Origin: Nageia nagi
Lineage: Eukaryota > Pinophyta
Length of the DNA stretch: 64,000 nt
Direction: 5' to 3'
Assembly (NCBI GenBank): GCA_050084985.1
Contig: JBITNC010000001.1
Coordinates: 136,028,001-136,092,000 of the forward strand
This document shows positions 36,841 through 49,470 of the stretch, piece by piece. The notes under the pieces were generated by a model. It had not been told where the DNA came from. It ran no database searches and saw only the letters and a list, made by a program, of their open reading frames with translations. A program made the translations under genes and the position numbers. Position 1 is the first letter of the stretch; each line of letters opens with the position of its first letter.

Positions 36841-37196
36841 ATGTGGGATTAAGAAATACCAATCAAAATGAAACAAGTATATTACCACCTATCAAGGGCC
36901 TTAAATCATGTTATGATTTCTTATGCACAACCCTTCCACCTTTATAGATAGCATGTCTAGTGCCAATGATCTTCCTTGGGATTATGATGCACATGAGCCA
37001 ATATTTCTTCTTGGGTTATGGTGCACATGGCCCAAGACTTCCTAAGCTTATCTCCTAACTTACCTGTTATCATAAAACACTAAGGTAGATAAGATTGTAT
37101 GATGATAAGAATATTTATTTAATCAAATAAATGAATTATTTCAAATACCTATAAGGGTATTTTAATTAAATTAAAATTTATTTTTAGGTGTTAACA
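36381..37196 (-). repeat. Element D 3' LTR
   Basis: Begins tgttataata and ends ggtgttaaca, a TGTTA...TAACA inverted end, next to aatgccccatttt (PPT complement). It contains a long (TA)n run at 36787-36837. Confidence 0.85.
36787..36837. repeat. (TA)n microsatellite
   Basis: About 25 uninterrupted TA units inside the D 3' LTR; absent from the equivalent place in the other D LTR. Confidence 0.95.
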
Positions 37197-37212
37197 AATG
37201 CCCCATTTTGAA
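37197..37212 (-). other. Element D polypurine tract
   Basis: The minus strand reads TTCAAAATGGGGCATT just before the 3' LTR start TGTTAACA. Confidence 0.65.
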
Positions 37213-37617
37213 TATGATTTGATGCTTTTGGGATAAAAGAAAAATAAAGCATAAATTCAAAGTATAATAAAATAATTAAGATACTTTCCAAAACATTTCT
37301 TCACAATGGCAACTTTGGATGCCTCAATTTTTACCTATGTTATGCTCCCTTTTTAGCCTGGATACGACATGATGGACCTCTCATTATAGGAACAATCCAA
37401 GGAAAAGATAAAGGAACCTATAACTAACTTAGATAAAAAATATTTTATTCAAGATATATCAAATATAAACATTAAATATCATAAGATATGTAAATCATGT
37501 AATGGATAAGATGTTAAACCTATCCTTGGTGACTTACCAAGATTATGAAGATAGATTACCAATTTATGTGACCAACTTTGATTTCTATTCCATCATATTA
37601 ACATGGATAAGGTTTTA

Positions 37618-37862
37618 CCTCCCTTATAGAGAAAAAAATGATAAGAATGCCCCTCCCTTATAGAGAAATAAATGATAAGAATGCCCCTCCCTTAGAGAGG
37701 AACAAATAATAAGACTACCCCTCCCTTACAAAGTAACAAATGATGATACTAACCCTCCCTTACAAAGGAATAAATGATATCACTATGATCAACTTGTTCC
37801 TCCAAGACACCATATGTCCATGGGTGATAAGCATGCCCATCCCTTATATAGTAGATAATGAT
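37618..37862. repeat. 34-bp tandem repeat in the D 3' UTR
   Basis: cctccctta...aaatgataagaatgcc starts at 37618, 37652, 37686, 37720 and 37754, an exact 34-bp step. One further copy near 37831 lies after a 40-odd-bp gap. The array sits between integrase and PPT, the region where Tat elements are known to carry tandem repeats. Confidence 0.92.
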
Positions 37863-38249
37863 AAGAGCAATAACATGATATGAAAAATCATTTTAACATA
37901 TGATAAGATATAATAAGCATCATTTAAAAGATAAAAGGCATTTGATAAAATATGATAAGAAACATATAATAAGTGATATATGATAAGGAAATGATATGCA
38001 TTTTTTTTTTATGATAAGGAAATAAAGAAAATAAACAAATTTCCTTTTTCATACACATACTATGATGGATAAGAAAATTATATGAAAATGCATGATTTTT
38101 TTCTTTTTAACATAGCGATGTCACCTAGAACATAATGATGTTGTTGGGTTCGTGCTTGATTTTCTTGAAAATTTAATTATTATAAATATATAAATGCATA
38201 TAAATACAAAAAATATTAAATAAATAAGCTTTTTAGATGCATAAAATTT
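37863..38249. other. Rest of the D 3' UTR
   Basis: Degenerate runs of gataagataat and atatgataagg words, probably decayed repeat, with a T10 run at 38002. No coding signal. Confidence 0.45.
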
Positions 38250-39490
38250 GTTGAATTTATTTCTTCTTTACCTTCAATTGTGGAAATTTTATATGCCCCT
38301 TTTTCATAGTTTACAATGATAATGTAAGGACCTATCCAATTAGGTTCAAAATTACCTTTTTTTTTATTTTTTAAGTCATTTGTATTGGAAATATTATCCT
38401 TTAAGACTACTTCCCCTACCTCAAACTCTTTAGGATTAATATTTTATTTATATGCCTTCTAGATTCTAAAGTGATACACACGTAGGTGTTGTATAGCATT
38501 TTCCCTTTTCTCATCTAAGGCCTCTAGTTGTGCTAGTATTGATTTTAGTTTATCTTCATAAGGAATGAAATCATATAAATACATATGTAAGGATGAGATT
38601 TCTAGTTCTAAAGGAATTATAACTTCATCACCATATATTAAAGAGAACAAAGTTGCCCTAATGAAAGTCCTTATATTTATTCTATAGGCCCACATATCAT
38701 AAGGAAGTTATTCATGCCAATCTTTACCATGATTTTCAATAGTTTTACACAATATAATTTTTAATAATTTATTAAAAGATTTCATTTTACAATTTCCTTG
38801 AGGATAATAAGGTGTAGATATTTTTTTTCAATATGATATTTGTTACAAAAATCTCTAGCATCATTACCTTTAAAACTTGTACCATTGTTTATAAATATTT
38901 TAGAAGGCACATAATATCTATAAATGATATATTTAATTAAGAATTCAATAATATTAACTCCTTTTACTAACTTAATAGGGATAAGCTACACCCATTTTTT
39001 GAAGTATTATGTAGTCATAATGATAAACTTATGGCCATCTATTGAAACAAGGTTAATTTTACTCATAAAATCAAGTACCCAAATAGAAAAAGGCCAAGGC
39101 AAAATAATGCAGTGCAATCCATGATATGGTGAAGGTTTAATATTAGCATTATTTTGATATTGTTAATAATTTCTAATATTTAATTTAAAATCTTCAAGCA
39201 TAGTAGGCCAATAATAACCTAGTCTAAGCAATCTTTGATAAACCAATTTAGCACTTAAATGTCCACCACATTCACCATCATGAGCTTGATGAAGGGCCAT
39301 ATCTACTTCATGCCTCATTAAACATATAAGAAGAGCACCATGAAAAGACCTTGTATATAGAAATTCACCAATGATAACATACTTTGTTGCTAGCTTTTAA
39401 ATCTAATTCTAGAATTATGATCAAAGTCAAGAGGAATTACCCCATTTTTAAGATAAGAAAAAACATTTTGATACAACTCACACATATTAA
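38250..39490 (-). pseudogene. pol: Element D integrase
   Basis: Zinc-region remnants lie near 39180-39330. The core shows DGHKFIIMTT, FLIKYIIYRYYVPSKIF, INNGTSFKGNDARDFCNKYH and PQGNCKMKSFNKLLK. The first catalytic Asp is a stop, the second (I-T-D-N-G) is Asn, and the Glu (usual A-E-S-F-N) is Lys, so all three catalytic residues are lost. The 38695-38459 segment WAYRINIRTFIRATLFSLIY and LEALDEKRENAIQHL is the Tat-type C-terminal region, followed by WIGPYIIIVNYEKGAYKI. Confidence 0.88.
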
Positions 39491-39499
39491 TACATGTAG

Positions 39500-40480
39500 C
39501 TTAAAAATAATGATCTTCAATAAAATCTTCAACAACATATTCATTTGATGTTCTACATATGTTTTTAATTGTAAGGATATTTTCTTGATATTCTATTTTA
39601 ATAGAGGCAAGGTAAAAGATACTTGTCATTGCATTAGTATACTTGTTACTATCATGTGGAATATTATTTATTTCATATTCATTGAAGTATATGAGAATAT
39701 CAATTAACATTTATTTGTATGGTTATAATTTTACATTCTTTATGTTGTAGATTTCATTGACTTACTTCATCACCAATTAAGAGTCACCAATGGTTTTTAT
39801 TCCTTTTACCTTTAAGAGTATTGCAACCTTTAGACCTAGAATGAGGGCTTCATATTCAACCATGTTGTTAGTACAATCAAAACATAAATATTAGGATATA
39901 AGAATTACATCACCATTAGGATTAATTAAAATAATTACTAAACCAACCCCATGAATGCACTTAGAACCATATAAGAAAATTGTATATTCATCCTTATTAG
40001 AAAAACCTGCAAATGCTTATGGGTACTCATATTCATTAACTGATCGATTTCATTTGAACTCAATAACATTGCTAGAATCATGAGATCTTTTTCTGTCAAT
40101 TTCATCTAGAGATTCTTCTATGTTATGGATGTTTTTTTTCTTGTATGGTTTATAATAAAATCTACTATAGCCCAACCCCTAATATATTTATGAGTTATAA
40201 AGACCAAATTAAATTCTTCAAGCAGCATTACCCATTTTATGGCTCTTCAAGATAGATAAGATTTTGATATGAGATACCTTAGAGGGTTAACTGAAGCTAT
40301 AACATAAGTTGTATCTATAAATATGCAATATCTTAGTTGTGTTTCTAAATATGTAAGATAATAAAGATCATATCATTATTCTTCAACATAATATCTTTTC
40401 CATTGGTGTATATCTTATCTCATAATCAAGTAAAGTTTTACTAATATAGTAAATTGTTCTTTGTTTACCTTCATCATCTT
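39500..40480 (-). pseudogene. pol: Element D first and second RNase H
   Basis: The first RNase H end, at about 40180-40280, reads WVMLLEEFNLVFITHKYIRG and WAIVDFI. The archaeal-type second RNase H follows at about 39770-40000 with VGLVIILINPNGDVILIS, NNMVEYEALILGLKVAI and IKTIGDS. Its last part is the open piece 39710-39501 (NEYEINNIPHDSNKYTNAM). The dual RNase H places D in the Tat lineage. The usual first catalytic Asp reads Gly-Ser after a Tyr (FLYGS), so it is altered. Confidence 0.82.
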
Positions 40481-40599
40481 TTTGAGCTAACATTTCCCCT
40501 AATGTACTTAATATTCTAGAAACATATATCCATGAACTCATTTTAGAATCATAAGAGTTAAGATAGGAGCATTGGTAAGGTACCTTTTTGTGTTGTCCA

Positions 40600-41704
40600 A
40601 ATCATTTTGACACTTTTCATCCTAAATAAATTTTTTACCCTTATTTAATAGATGAGGAAATGTAGAAAACATATCATATAGTTCAGCAATGAATATTCTT
40701 CCAACTTGAATCTAACCTTGAATACTTATCAAATCTTTTAAATTTTTAGGTGGCATATCCATAATGGCTAAAAATTTCTTAGGATCCACCTCAATACCTC
40801 TTCTTGACACAATGAAACCAAGAAAATTACTTGATGAAACTCCAAATGCACACTCTTGAGGCATCAATTTCAATTTATATTATCTATTAATTGAAATATA
40901 TTATCTAAATATAAAATGTGATTATTTTTTGTTATTGAATTTTCTAATATATCATCAACATATACCTCAACACTATCATGGATCATATCATGAAATATTC
41001 TTACCATTTCACTTTTATAAGTATCCCTTGCATTCTTTAATTCCAAAGGCATGACCATACAACAAAATGTGCCCCAAAAAGTAACAAAAGGTTTCTTACA
41101 TTGATCTTCCTTATTGATCCTTATTTGATTGTAGCTAGAGAAACCATCCATGAAAGATAAAATTTTATGACCTATTGTTAAGTCTATAATCATGTCAATG
41201 TTGGGTAGAGGAAAGGCATATTTTGTGAATTCCTTATTGATATCCTTGAAATATGTACAATTTATTATTTAACCATTAGGATTAGCTAAAGTAATAATGT
41301 TATAAATCCATGGAGAATCATCTATAGAAACAATAAAATGAGTAGCAAGATATTTTTTATTTCCCTTTTTATTGTAAGAGCTACTTTAGGATGTATTTTT
41401 ATAGGTTTTTGTTAGATTGGTTTAACATTATCATTGATAAGTAAACTATGAGTGACAAAATTAGGATCAATACCAAGAAAACACATAAAAAACTCATTTA
41501 AATAATGCAAAACCTTTCTCTTTCTTCCAAGGTTAAGCAAGCTCCTATCTTGATCAACTTTGGGTCATCTTGGGTACCAATGTTTACTTCTACTCTGTAC
41601 TCACTAAGATAGGGTATTTTATCACTAATTTGGGGAGCCATAAGCAATGTCCCCAATCCTACATCCAATATCAAGCATAAGAGACCTATAGAATGGAGTA
41701 GCAT
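40600..41704 (-). pseudogene. pol: Element D reverse transcriptase
   Basis: The start segment 41704-41498 has VEVNIGTQDDPKLIKIGACL and LEERERF, the conserved lead into Tat-type RT. The palm (41193-40870) has LSFMDGFSSYNQIRINKEDQ, FVTFWGTFCCMVMPLELKNA and the active site VYVDDILEN, both Asp kept. The thumb continues to SSSNFLGFIVSRRGIEVDPK near 40790 and PPKNLKDLISIQG. The YVDD box is intact, but stops flank the domain. Confidence 0.9.
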
Positions 41705-42940
41705 CTCATAAATTCTAGCAACATTTCCCCATTAAGGATAAACAATATTGACACCTAAATGATTACTTCCTAGATCTATGACTCATTTTATGAAAAAAAA
41801 AATGAATATAACAAGGAACTAACCTACAATTTCCTCATCATCCTTGCAAACTTACTCTTGAAATAGGCCTGATGTCACAAGAGCCATGCTACAAATATTT
41901 TCTCACTAGATTTTAGAAACTCACTTATTGACCCTAGCATCTCAAGAATAACATCATCATTTTGAAATACATCCACTTGTATCAAACCATTGAGTGGCAA
42001 GAATGGGTGTGCATAGTAAGCCTAAAATTCCTTCATAAAATTATGAATCATACTGTAATGTAGCCATTTAATAAAGATGTCCCTAGTGTTATCCTGATAA
42101 TTGATATTAACATGTTGGATGATTGGAGCTAAAGCTAATTATGTGGATGTTGAAGTCTCATATCTAATTCTGGATGTTCTATTATATTGACCTTCATTTG
42201 GAATGGGCTCTACAATTCATTACTCATTTTTACTAAATCCTTTACCACCATATTGAAATTTATGCATATATAGGTTAGCAAAAGTGGAATCAATACTATT
42301 GAAATGCATAATTACCTAACCTGATGAAGTTTAAGAAATGAAAGTAGAATCTTCATTATCAACTAGGATTTTTACTTATTGTTCTTGATAAACAAAACTC
42401 ACATATACAATAGGGTCTTATGTTTATTCAAGAATAGAGTGATGGTGCTTAGATTCTTCCTCATCTAGGTGGCATCATTGGGTTTTAGGAGTAGATAAGG
42501 GGAATCCAAGTTCTCTATTTTGTATGTCAATATCTAGAATTTTGTATAAAATAATACTTGCCTCTTGAAGAATGATTTTTTTGAAAGGTTTTATCATGTC
42601 TTCATCATCATCAACAAAATCATGTGGGATCCAAAAGTGCTGAATTCATTGGTATACATTTGTAAAGTTATCTTCTACATGAATTGTAACTTATTTTTCA
42701 TTATGCATGACCTTAATTAACCGATGTAATGTGGATGTAATAGCTCTAAGTTTGTGAATCCATGGTCTAGAAAGCATTTATTATAGGGTAATTTCACTTG
42801 AAAAATATAAAATTTTGATGTAAATATTTACCTCATACTTTTATAGGTATAGTAACATAACTAATCCATTTCTTATCAGTATTATCAAATCCTTTTATAT
42901 GACTGGTAGTTCTCTTCATTATTGCATAAATTAAAGGAAA
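41705..42940 (-). other. Element D protease-RT spacer
   Basis: About 1.2 kb, broken minus-strand coding-like sequence with acidic stretches and no domain I recognise; the matching position in B is also a spacer. Confidence 0.4.
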
Positions 42941-43225
42941 TTACTTTTGCAATAACTCAACTAAACAAATATTAACATTAGAACCAATATTGATCAATGC
43001 TTTTTTGATATGGAAACCATCAACATTAACATGAATATATAGTCCTAAATTCTTTTCAATGACATCCTTGCTAGGCAATTCACTATCTTGAAAATAAATC
43101 ATGTTACAAATCAAATATATATCAAGATTAGCTACTAATTCTATAAATTTAGCAATATTCACATCCACTTCAATTTTTTTAAATGCATAAAATAAATCAT
43201 TTCTATATTCTAAAATTAATAGCAA
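42941..43225 (-). pseudogene. pol: Element D aspartic protease
   Basis: Open 94-residue piece with LGLYIHVNVDGFHIKKALIN followed by IGSNVNICLVELLQ. This is the retropepsin region; the catalytic Asp-Thr-Gly reads Asn-Ile-Gly, so the active-site Asp is lost. Upstream FIELVANLDIYLI fits the usual lead into the domain. Confidence 0.7.
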
Positions 43226-43399
43226 AAGTTCAAAAATACTTATCTTTGTATAGTCACCTTTAACTACTCAATGAGTTGTTGTGTACCTAAATTGTGTGGG
43301 ATCTCTATTCTTTCTTTAGTTTTTAGGTGGATGTTCCCTCAAGGCCTTCCTCTCCTAGAGGTGTCAAACAATTCCTCATTGAAAATTATATTCACCATG

Positions 43400-44428
43400 A
43401 GAAGTTCTACTTATTATAAATCCACTATGCATGCTTCATACTATATTTTCCTATTATCTAGTAATTTCCTTGATTTTTTCCTTAGGATCATGCAAGTATT
43501 GGTTTTGTGACCTTTAACTTTGTTATATTCATGAAATTCTACTTCATTGTGTTAACTATATTTATCATTATAAAGACCTAGATCTTATTTTTGATCAAGT
43601 TTTATCAATCCCTTTTGTAGATAATCTTTGAACATAATGGTAGGAGCTAATGGTAACCTTGTATTTTTCCTTAAATTTTGCTTTACTTAACTCTTTTATT
43701 TCCCTTGCATGAACCTCTTTGTCTTTGTTTTTTAGATATCTCCCTCCTTTTATCTCTTTTGGGGGATTTCCATATTTTAATTCACCCATGTAAACTAAGC
43801 ATTTGTCTTTCTATGTTATCTTATGCATAATTTTAGTAAATGGAAGGGTCATGTAATCCAAGGCTATGAAGTTTAACTTAGAGTGGATGTTATAGACAAA
43901 CATTGATGTGACATGTGATTCACATAATTGTTCTTGTACATTGCTCCATATCTTTTGAAACCTTTGTACAAATTTTTCAAATCTTTCATTTGGACCTTAA
44001 ATAACACTTACCAAATCTAAAACTATCATTTGCCTAAGAGCAAATAAGTTATGCATAACAATTAATGGACTTAGTAGGTAAAGAGAAGTACCAATTTAGA
44101 GCATAACTGTGGAATGTAGTTGGGAAATATTTTACCATCAAATCTTCATTGATTTGAAACTTTAATTAAAATTTCATTTGAAAACCTTGAAATGAGCCAT
44201 GGGATCTCCCTCACCCTGATATGTATCAAAAGTAGGCTCCACTTGAAGATATGATCTCCTAGTATTATGAATTTCATCACATAGTGGATTTGAATCTCTA
44301 GATCCATTGGGATGAGTTCCAATTGATTGATTATTTTCCCTAATATTGGATCCTTCACTTTTACCATCATTTAAATAAATTACTTTCTTTGGGTTAGCTT
44401 TAATTGCATCATAAAAGCTAGCAACCAT
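43400..44428 (-). pseudogene. gag: Element D gag
   Basis: The N-terminal piece 44428-44174 begins MVASFYDAIKANPKKVIYLN and ends TFDTYQGEGDPMAHFKVFK, the lead into the gag core. Broken core sequence follows to 43800 (FKRYGAMYKNNYVNH). Near 43480-43570 FHEYNKVKGHKTNTCMILRK matches the Tat-type C-x-x-H...H...C knuckle, with the first Cys as His and the following His as Asn. Stops are frequent. It would have packaged D and possibly E RNA. Confidence 0.75.
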
Positions 44429-44546
44429 GGCAAGAAAATCAGCTAGTTCTATATCTAAAATGCTTGAAATACAATATCAATCCTATCAAAAAACCCTTTA
44501 GTTTTTGGCACAATTAGTGAAGGATAAAGTAATGTGTCAAAAAGGA

Positions 44547-44559
44547 ATCAGGTTCACCA
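44547..44559 (-). other. Element D primer-binding site
   Basis: The minus strand is TGGTGAACCTGAT next to the 5' LTR; its first nine bases equal those of element E. Confidence 0.65.
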
Positions 44560-44561
44560 AT

Positions 44562-44726
44562 TATTATAACTAGAATAATAATTATTATGTTTATTTAATA
44601 ATATTCAATTAAACCAACTAATCATGAAATAATAGTAAATAGAAGTAACACAAATTATTAAAAAGATTTGATTAACCTTATTGAACTTGATCTATCAAAT
44701 TGGATTAACAAAAAATACAAACCTAT
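44562..44726 (-). repeat. Element D 5' LTR, first part
   Basis: Begins near tattataac after the PBS and aligns with 36381-36552. It stops at cctat (44722-44726), where element E starts. Confidence 0.82.
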
Positions 44727-45456
44727 TGTAGACCCAAAAATGTGTAATTAATAAATAAATATATAAATAAATAAATGGTCTATGAATACAATGATAAGCA
44801 ACCCTATTAGATTACAACAAATATACATGAAACATATAAACCTAATACAAAGTGAGACAAGTAGCCAATGTGTATACAATTCTCAAGAGAAGAATAACTA
44901 TAAATATTCATAGGATTGTGATCAGATTTTAGATGAACTCGCAAAACATATTCTCTAGAATAGCATCATGATTTGTTCTCCAAAATTTGTACCTCCCAAT
45001 CTAGAAGGCACACACCACTAGATGCATAGAAGTGGCATGCCACTAATGGTGTTGGATCAATATTTTTGTGTGTCATGCAAGAGAGAGATAATAAAGCTTA
45101 GAAAGTATAACAAATTCTCAAGATAGGTGTCATCAAGAAACACCATAAGTGTTATGTTTAGGACAACCACCTATCAAAGAGATCTGATAGGGATGTCAAC
45201 CTTCACTTCCCATATTTATAATTTGCAAGGAACAAAAATAGAGTGAAAGTTGACATATAGCAATAAAAATAATCTTTTCTATATTCAAAACAATTTAAAA
45301 TATACACCATGTTAAATGATATTGCATTGGCCTTAGCACATGGTATTGCATTGTAATAACAATTTATCTTGATTTATATATTATTGCAATTTAATCATTT
45401 AATGAGTCTAAATATGATTTATTAAATAAATAATAAATTATTTTTAGGCATTTACA
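44727..45456 (-). repeat. Element E 3' LTR
   Basis: Aligns with 51952-52691 (aatggtctatgaatacaatgat, caaatatacatgaaacatat, tgtcaac-ttcacttcccatat). It ends ggcatttaca before a C-rich run. Confidence 0.93.
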
Positions 45457-45476
45457 TTTTTCCCCTCTTTGAATAT
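45457..45476 (-). other. Element E polypurine tract
   Basis: The minus strand reads TTCAAAGAGGGGAAAAA just before the 3' LTR start TGTAAATGCC. Confidence 0.7.
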
Positions 45477-47375
45477 GTAATGAAGATCATTGAAATTACA
45501 TAATCAAAACAAGTCTAGACAAGATAAAAAGATTTTTGATAGTGAAGTGGACTTCCTTGTTTTGATCAATATGTCAAGTATGGTATGTTGTTTTTCCCCT
45601 TTTGGTCTTGGTTAGCCCTTTCTAATGCTATGTTGGGTAAGCAAGCTAAAAATAGGAGTCTCTCTATGAGGTGAGAGGTTGATGCCAATCCGACTCACTT
45701 GGACAATACCTATAGAACAAAGTAACATATATCTATATAGATCACATTCATGAAAGAATAAGCAATGTAACTAGTAAGAATGAAATAAATATAATATGCA
45801 GTGGATCACTATGGCCAATGCCACTCATAATGTTATAAACCATGATGCATACATTACTATGATGGAAAACTCATAATCTATGATTAGAAAGAATATGGGT
45901 CCTTTGTAATGCCCTAGGCTTATAATATCCATGATATAAAGACTATTGTGATGAACAACTCATAGCTAATAAAGACCAAGCTGATGAGAAAGAATATCTT
46001 GCAAACATGAGAGATTTTCTCATGGAATGATCATTGATTATAAATAATTATTAGTAGAACAATGAATGGTAGCATTCAATTTTCATCAATATACCAGATA
46101 TTCAATTAGTCATTGGCCTTGCATTACAATTCTTCAATTTGCATGAATTTTAAATACAAATCCACACCATTAATGACATGGTATGCCTAAAATATTACAA
46201 TCATGTCTTCAACAATTTTGTTTATTATTCATAAATCATTTTGTATGCATGAAAGAATTGTAGAAATAAGCATATATTCCATAAATATTCAACATACCCT
46301 AATGAAAAAATGATTTATAGCAATTTCATTTCATTGTTGGCATGAAGTTTTCCCTATCAAGTGCAAAAATTTGAAATGTATTCAATTTAAAATCATCTTT
46401 ATCATTTTGCATCCCCTCATAAGGAAATAACATTGCTATTTGTCATAAAAAATTTCAAAGTAAAACATGAAATAGCAAAATTTGATAACATATTCAATTC
46501 ATATTTTTCATCTATATAAAATTCAAGTAGCTATCATTTTGAACCATAAATAATGTGTAAGAATTGCATTTATTTGAAATCAAACATAATTTGACATTCT
46601 TCAAATCACTAGTAGTGTACAAAAGGATGTTTTACTTTTCAAAATAAAGAGTGCATCCAATTAACAATAAAACATACATTTTCAATTAGAGAGCAATCAT
46701 AATCATTGAGCAATTTTAAAGATGAAAATTTGGTGTACAAATTAAATTGAACTTTAGCAATAAAATTTAACATGTACAATAATATCATAATAGCATTAAC
46801 CATGTAATTAAACTTATTACAATAAGATTTGAATTAGTGCATTTAGAATTTTGACCAATTTGTCCCATTCCATGTCGATGGCAGCATATATTTACTAGTA
46901 ATAAATTTAAATAATGCAAATGATAAAGTTTCAATCTGGAACCAACAACCAACAAGGAAAAGAAATATTTTTAATCATTAGTCATTGAATGCATGATTAA
47001 TTTAGAGAAACAGGCATCGATGGTGATGTGAAAATAACAATAATATTTTTTGAAAAAGAAATCGTAATCACCTAAAATTATATTAAACAATGCATAAGCA
47101 ACATAATATTTCCACTCAACCTAGGGAGAATATAAAAAATCCCTAGGGTTTCAATTCAATCTAGAAAATATATAAATAAAATTAATAATTTAAAATTTTA
47201 TTTAAACTTTTGCTAACCTTCTTGATTTCTCTAGCACTTCTGCTTACCTAGCAACTTGTTGCTCACCTTTTATTGACCTGGCACCATTCATTTGACTTAT
47301 TCTTAGCTACTTGTGGTCATGTGAGGTGTTCTTTACCCAACTTGAACCTTCCTAATATGATTTTCTTTAGCCTAG
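45477..47375. other. Non-coding interval in E between PPT and PMD ORF start
   Basis: About 1.9 kb, A/T-rich, with no open frame bearing a motif. It is upstream of the antisense ORF and could have held its promoter; I see no clear element. Confidence 0.45.
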
Positions 47376-49369
47376 ATGTCATTTTCCTATTTTCCACTAT
47401 ACCTAATAGCTAATGGGGTATGGAGAGGTATCAACCTTCCCATTATTGGTCATAGAGGCCATGTTGCTAAGTATATTCGTTCATTACCTTTTGACTATAT
47501 GGTATGTTCAATTTTTTTTATAGTGTTTGATAAATTCACATGTTTAGTTTTTTTTAACTTCATTAAGTCAATTTTTCCACTTAGTAAGGTCTCTAATTAA
47601 TTCAATTTTCATTTATCCCCTTGCAAGAGTGTAAGGTTCTCATCAGAGGGGGATCCATGACCATGACTATGCTAGAAAATACCATGAGTTGGTCCAAGAC
47701 CAACCATATTTATGACATCCTCAACAAGTATGGACTAGAAGACCTAGCCATCATAGGGCATATCCAAAAGGACCTACCATTGTTGATATCCCTAGATAAG
47801 AGGTGGGATCCAAATTGCTATGCATTTCACCTACCCCCAAGTGAAGTGACTATCACACTATTGAATGTATACCAAATTTAGGAGATTCCCATTAGAGGGA
47901 ATCTTGTACATTAAGGAGCATCAAGCTTCTTGATTAGTAGAGGTGTACCAATTTTCCCCAATAGGGAGGCATTTGCATTTGTATATAGTAGTTATCATTG
48001 CTACTTACTTGTGCCTAGATAAGAGCAATTCAACATTCCCACTTAGGTTAGTTTTGATTATTAGGCAAATTTGTGAGAGAAGGACATAGTTTACATGAGA
48101 ATACCTCATCCTATCTTAGTTGTATAGAGACCTATACAACTTTACTATCATTAACAAGTTCAATGTTACCATCATACATGCGGGTTTGATACAAGTTTGG
48201 GCATATGAGAAGATCACAGTGGTTAAGATTATGGGTCTTTAGAGAGTGAGGAAGGATCCTAGAGATATTGCATTGGTATGCAAGGTGTCTACAGCTAGAG
48301 GGTATAGGTACCCTCATTCTTTAGAGGCTATATAGTAGAAATTGGATGGTCTTCATGCTAAATACCTAGTTAGGGTTTCACATGGAGACTTTATGTGGGT
48401 ACAAATACACACCATCTTGCATGGGTCTATGAGGAGTGCTTCCTTTAGACTTGAATAAATGTGGTGGAGCCATACCACCCACAACGAGTCCATCAATTTG
48501 GGATCAAGCAAGGAATCCCACCAGTGCCCACTTGCTACCATCAATATATGGTGAAGTGAGATATGCTTATAGGGATGCAGATGGTCCTAGCATGGAGACT
48601 CTTATAGGAAGAGCCTAAGAAATTATATGGATATGTATATGTATTAATGGCACCTAAAGTTTCCCTTGATTATGTGACATGGTGGTTAAGATCCCATCCA
48701 ATTGACTTGGAGATGGATGAAGATGAGGTTGAGGAGGAGGTAGCAATGAGTGAGGAATCATTGGAGGATGATCCCTACCAAGTAAATAATCTAATGCATG
48801 ATGTTCCAATGTAGGAGGAGGGAGGGGGAGTGGTAATTCCAAGAAAAGTGGCATTATTAAAGGCTATGCCATTAGCACACCAAGTAAAATGCTAAATTAT
48901 TTGCAACATTTATTTGATTTATATTTATGCAAACAAAATTAGTTAAAAATGAATTTTATTAGTTGTAGGAGAGATTGAGAGGTGGATTTCTTTACTAGAA
49001 GTAGAGAATGCATGGCTTAGGCCCTTGGAATCCTAGGTAGCCACTTTGCAAGCTACCCTTGCAACCAAGGACTCATAAATTGCTACCCTTGAGCAATATA
49101 TGAAGAGGATGTAAGAGAGGATGGCCATGCCACCTCCAAACTAGTAATGAGGTTTTATACAAAGATAAATGGATATGATTAAGGAGAAGGAAAAAGAAAT
49201 AGCCACTTTGAGGGTAAATTATGATAGGGAAAAGACCCTATTATCAGGACATGGGTTTGCAACTAGTGATATTTTAGAAGAAGTGTCAATTTCAAGAGTT
49301 AGTAGAAGTAGCCTCCAAGTTAGGCAAAGGATAGGAGATACTACTAATAGTGAGAGTAGTGCTCATTAG
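47376..49369 (+). pseudogene. Antisense plant mobile domain ORF in element E, with candidate intron
   Basis: Runs opposite to E. The first piece (ATG 47376) has GVWRGINLPIIGHRGHVAKY and ends FDYM; a GT-AG candidate intron (about 47502-47629) restores frame to CKVLIRGGSMTM. The second piece then has IYDILNKYGLEDLAIIGHI, LPLLISLDKRWDPNCYAFHL and PPSEVTITLLNVYQI, then EIPIRGNLVH: the plant mobile domain signature. The middle is broken (48000-48400). The end is acidic, then charged and probably coiled-coil (MDMIKEKEKEIATLRVNYDR at 49169), finishing at 49369. Function is unknown; host PMD proteins such as MAIN act in silencing. Confidence 0.8.
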
Positions 49370-49422
49370 TAGCTAGGCTATAGTTGTGTAGTCCACCCTA
49401 TTGTACATTGTACTATTTTGAG

Positions 49423-49431
<9 letters not shown>

Positions 49432-49468
<37 letters not shown>
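49432..49468. repeat. (TA)n microsatellite
   Basis: About 18 TA units shortly after the end of the antisense PMD ORF. Confidence 0.95.

Positions 49469-49470
<2 letters not shown>

Noticed and set aside
48132-48854. Minus-strand frames of 61-66 residues
   Set aside because: They overlap the plus-strand PMD ORF of element E and have no motif; Pro-rich 48654-48854 mirrors the acidic/Gly stretch of that ORF.
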